The notes under the pieces are model-generated. The model saw only the letters and a list, made by a program, of their open reading frames with translations, did no database searches and was not told the DNA's origin. A DNA stretch of 9,194 bases. It comes from an uncultured Mollicutes bacterium. GTDB lineage: Bacteria; Bacillota_I; Bacilli_A; RFN20; CAG-288. Where the stretch lies: assembly GCA_900549915.1 (NCBI GenBank), contig URQF01000048.1:1-9194 (forward strand), read 5' to 3'. Of the stretch, positions 6,350 through 9,194 are shown one piece after another (position 1 is the first letter of the stretch; each line of letters opens with the position of its first letter). A program made the position numbers and the translations under genes.

Positions 6350-9154
6350 TTATTCGCTTCGCAGAGCAACAACCGGATCTTTCTTAGCAGCAAGCAAAGC
6401 TGGAACAAGACCAGCAATTGTTGTCAGTATCATAGAAAGGACAAGAACAACAGCAGCCGTCCAAGGCGCTAAGGAAGCAAGATTTGTCAGGTACGAGTAC
6501 TGATGATGGATGATCACATTGAACACAACCTGAATAATATATGTAATCAGGATACCGAACAAACCAGAAGATAGACCAATCATCCTAGATTCTGCATTAA
6601 ACAGGTGAGAAACATCTTTCTTTCTTCCACCTAACGCACGAATAACACCGATTTCCTTGATGCGTTCCCTTACGGAGACATAGGTAATGATTGCAATCCT
6701 GACGGTAGAGACAACGAGAGACAAAGAAGTGAAGGCAATTAAAGCAATTGTTATCCCTTGAATAATCCTATCGACCCTAGCGACAACTAAGGCAACATTG
6801 TCCGTATATTTGATTTCCTTGCGGTCTTCTTTCTTAAGAACCTTATCCGGAAGAACGATATCCTCATCGCTGTTCCATTTGTCGAGATACTGAGTGATCT
6901 TATCTTTTTCAGGGAAGTCCTTCGGATAGAAGTTGATAGTAGATGGAATAGTCTCACCACCGACATGACGTGCCGTCAAAGTTGCATTGGAGGCCGAACT
7001 GACACCAGCCCCTGTTTGACCCCTGAACCTATTGATTAAGGAAGCAAGCGAACTAGAGTAATTTCCGATAAAGCTTGTTCCGGTCTTATCTTCTCCTTCA
7101 ACATCCGGCTTATCTGGATCATGGTATTGATAGTTGAACTTATAGTAGATTCCATAGTCAACTGTCACTAGAGTATCGCCCTGTTTTGTGTTCCTCTCTC
7201 CAGAAGTGTAGCCTTGCCGCTGCGGATTTGCTTTCACATAGTCTTTGATAAAAGAAACAATCTTAGAATAATAGTTATCTTCAATGTATTTCTTTGCAAA
7301 GGCAGGAGTGTAATAGAATCCGGCCGAGAGAGAAGAGTACCTACGGTTTTCCTTCGGTTTCCTGATGCCAACGACTTTCCTCTTCCTTGCTTTCGTATCC
7401 TTATTCCAATCTGCCTTTGGCTGATAGGAATAATAATAAGGACGTAGAGAAGATGTCGAAGAATCCTTATTTTCCGTAAAGACCGTATCATTCGTATAGT
7501 AGTAGAACTCTTTGTTCCTGATTTCGTCATAGGATAGACTCTTTCGTTCATTGAACTTGCTATCATCATAATCAAGTCCACGGAATTTATTAATGGTGCG
7601 CCTGATATCATCTTGGTCATAATAGCCAAGCAAGGATAAGGCAAGATCCGTTACTTGTTCTTTTGAAGAGACAACCAACCTGATTTCGTTTGGTTCTGTC
7701 GCATAGTGTCCAGCCAGCCTATCATATTGTGTCCTGATGTAGTCTTTATTGCTAAGGCACTGAGAGAAAGAGGTTAGTTCACCAAGCCTAGAAGAAATAC
7801 CGCTTAGCTCCTGACCATCCTGTTTTCCGCCTTCTTCAATAATAGTTCTAGCAAAAGAAAGAATCGAAGACAGAGAGTATTTTTCATCTGCCTGATGTCC
7901 AAACCTTTTATCCTGGGTATAGATGTTATTCGAAGGGTCAATACCGAAATTCAAGCTTAGACAGGAAGCAGTATCATCCGGCATCTGAGAAAGGAAGTTA
8001 ATATAATCTTCCGTGATTTCGTTTTGAATCCTCGTGCTGCCAAGACTCTTTTGCTGTTCAATCAGTTTTTTAATCCTATATTTGACATCAATATATCCGT
8101 CTTTGGTAGTACTCTCCTTAACAACCCGTGCATTTGCTGCAGACCTTCCTTTTTCCCTAAGAGAGCTTAAGTCCATAGAAGACTTGGATACACTAATAGG
8201 ATTTCCAGAGAGCATCTGCCTTTCCATTTCGTTCCTGTAATTAGAAACACCTTGGCTAACAGCAAGCACAGCGGAAACGCCGATTATACCTATAGAAGCA
8301 GCAATAACTGTAAGAAAAGTTCTGTTCTTTTTTGAGACAAGATTCTTAGCAGAGAGAGCAAAGGCAGTCCGCCAGGACCTCTTTGCCTTTTCATTCTTAT
8401 TGATGTTCTTCTTTTCGTTTTCCGGTAAGAGAGAATAATCGAGAGCTTCTTTATCTGCTGTCTTGTCCTCTTCCTCCGTGAGTGGATTCGAGTCCGAAAC
8501 AATCTTTCCATCAAGCAAGGAAATAATACGGGAAGAGTAAATCTTCGCAAGTTCCGGATTATGGGTAACCATGATAACAAGACGCTTCTGGCTAACCTTC
8601 TTAATCAGTTCCCTGATTTGAACAGAAGTTTTGCTATCCAAAGCACCAGTCGGCTCATCAGCAAGAAGAATTTCCGGCTCATTGACAAGGGCTCGTGCAA
8701 TAGCAACACGCTGACATTGTCCGCCAGAAAGCTGATTTGGTTTCTTCTTGTACCTACCTTTTAATCCAACTTCATCGAGAACAGCTTTAGCTCTTTGTTC
8801 ACGTTCGGATTTACTGATGCCAGAGATGGTAAGAGCAAGTTCTACATTCTCTAAAATATTTTCCTGTGGAATCAGGTTATAGCTCTGAAAAACAAAACCG
8901 ATTCGATGGTTCCGGTAAATATCCCAGTCCCGATCCGTAAAATCCTTCGTCGAACGTCCATTGATCCTTAAGTCACCTGTAGTGTAATGGTCAAGTCCGC
9001 CTAGAATGTTCAATAAAGTGGTCTTACCACATCCAGAAGGGCCAAGAATAGAAACAAACTCATTGTCTCGGAAAGTAAGAGAGATTCCTTTCAAAGCCTG
9101 GACTTCCAGGTCTTTCGTCTGATAGGTCTTAGTGATTTCTTTTAATTTGAGCAT
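6350..9154 (-). CDS. Fused ABC exporter, ATPase plus FtsX/MacB-type permease, 934 aa
   Basis: The N-terminal ABC domain (1-225) has Walker A GPSGCGKTT (38-46), Q-loop Q90, signature LSGGQ (142-146), Walker B ILLADEP (162-168), D-loop GALD (170-173) and H198. After a charged linker (226-265) comes TM1 (about 279-300), an extracytoplasmic domain of about 490 residues, then TM2 (about 798-826), TM3 (859-882) and TM4 (897-922). The KEIGVIRALG segment (833-842) and the C-terminal DPVVALR are FtsX/MacB hallmarks. MacB-type proteins couple cytoplasmic ATP hydrolysis to periplasmic or cell-surface movement, exporting peptides or lipoproteins, or regulating cell-wall enzymes. The substrate here is unknown. 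The start at 9154 has AAGAAGAG 8 bases upstream; the promoter probably lies beyond the window. It converges on typA. About 29 AGG codons against seven internal ATG. One AGG (residue 819) would place Arg inside TM2, which Met resolves; residues 181 and 259 fit Met in related transporters. Confidence 0.92.
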   Translation of the reverse strand: MLKLKEITKTYQTKDLEVQALKGISLTFRDNEFVSILGPSGCGKTTLLNILGGLDHYTTGDLRINGRSTKDFTDRDWDIYRNHRIGFVFQSYNLIPQENILENVELALTISGISKSEREQRAKAVLDEVGLKGRYKKKPNQLSGGQCQRVAIARALVNEPEILLADEPTGALDSKTSVQIRELIKKVSQKRLVIMVTHNPELAKIYSSRIISLLDGKIVSDSNPLTEEEDKTADKEALDYSLLPENEKKNINKNEKAKRSWRTAFALSAKNLVSKKNRTFLTVIAASIGIIGVSAVLAVSQGVSNYRNEMERQMLSGNPISVSKSSMDLSSLREKGRSAANARVVKESTTKDGYIDVKYRIKKLIEQQKSLGSTRIQNEITEDYINFLSQMPDDTASCLSLNFGIDPSNNIYTQDKRFGHQADEKYSLSSILSFARTIIEEGGKQDGQELSGISSRLGELTSFSQCLSNKDYIRTQYDRLAGHYATEPNEIRLVVSSKEQVTDLALSLLGYYDQDDIRRTINKFRGLDYDDSKFNERKSLSYDEIRNKEFYYYTNDTVFTENKDSSTSSLRPYYYSYQPKADWNKDTKARKRKVVGIRKPKENRRYSSLSAGFYYTPAFAKKYIEDNYYSKIVSFIKDYVKANPQRQGYTSGERNTKQGDTLVTVDYGIYYKFNYQYHDPDKPDVEGEDKTGTSFIGNYSSSLASLINRFRGQTGAGVSSASNATLTARHVGGETIPSTINFYPKDFPEKDKITQYLDKWNSDEDIVLPDKVLKKEDRKEIKYTDNVALVVARVDRIIQGITIALIAFTSLSLVVSTVRIAIITYVSVRERIKEIGVIRALGGRKKDVSHLFNAESRMIGLSSGLFGILITYIIQVVFNVIIHHQYSYLTNLASLAPWTAAVVLVLSMILTTIAGLVPALLAAKKDPVVALRSE

Positions 9155-9194
9155 GAATTTATCTCTTCTTTCCGTAGCGCTAATATCGTACTCT

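Noticed and set aside
6258..6503. Rightward 81-codon ORF
   Set aside because: It runs through the bidirectional hairpin and lies antisense to the C-terminal coding region of the exporter, without a ribosome site.
291..9154. Sequencing or assembly error turning ATG into AGG
   Set aside because: Dozens of internal codons in several genes and on both strands would need the same error, while all gene starts and the remaining internal ATG stay intact and every frame remains open.
291..9154. TGA read as tryptophan (Mollicutes-type code)
   Set aside because: Trp is encoded by TGG in the genes, no in-frame TGA is needed to complete any of them, and the visible stops are TAA or TAG. The window gives no evidence for TGA reassignment.

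Overview
Main result: this window appears to use a non-standard genetic code in which AGG is read as methionine instead of arginine. Translated with the standard table, the TypA, nucleoside phosphorylase, ABC-F and ABC-exporter proteins all show 'arginine' at positions where their families carry Met (or Leu/Ile/Val). Almost every one of these is encoded by AGG. True conserved arginines in the same proteins use CGT, CGC, CGA, CGG or AGA. By hand count the four large genes contain about 91 in-frame AGG codons but only about 16 internal ATG codons. AGG is therefore the main internal Met codon, and ATG is kept mostly for starts. From memory, this matches the AGG-to-Met reassignment reported by the Codetta survey (Shulgina and Eddy) in a clade of uncultivated Bacilli. 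I infer that the source is a member of that clade or a close relative. Residue letters below follow the standard table unless stated; read an AGG-encoded R as M.

Layout. Bases 1-218 hold a leftward 59-codon ORF with its own intrinsic terminator at the left edge. A short AT-rich divergent promoter region follows (about 226-283). A rightward cluster then runs 291-4066: an unrecognised 167-aa protein, a pyrimidine-nucleoside phosphorylase (pdp, 812-2149) and an ABC-F ATPase (2156-4066), with gaps of 17 and 6 bases. After a 112-base gap with its own promoter candidate and nested inverted repeats comes typA (4179-6017), ending in a good rho-independent terminator. A 250-base stretch with no supported gene follows. 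A second hairpin (6317-6346) serves the converging leftward gene at 6350-9154, which encodes a fused ABC ATPase and FtsX/MacB-type permease with a very large extracytoplasmic domain.

The gene content is ordinary for Bacilli: pyrimidine nucleoside salvage, two ribosome-associated NTPases (ABC-F and TypA) and an exporter. Strong AAGGAG-type Shine-Dalgarno sites and TATAAT promoters fit a Gram-positive lineage. No mobile element, CRISPR array, tRNA or rRNA was seen. The unusual biology lies in the decoding rather than in the genes.
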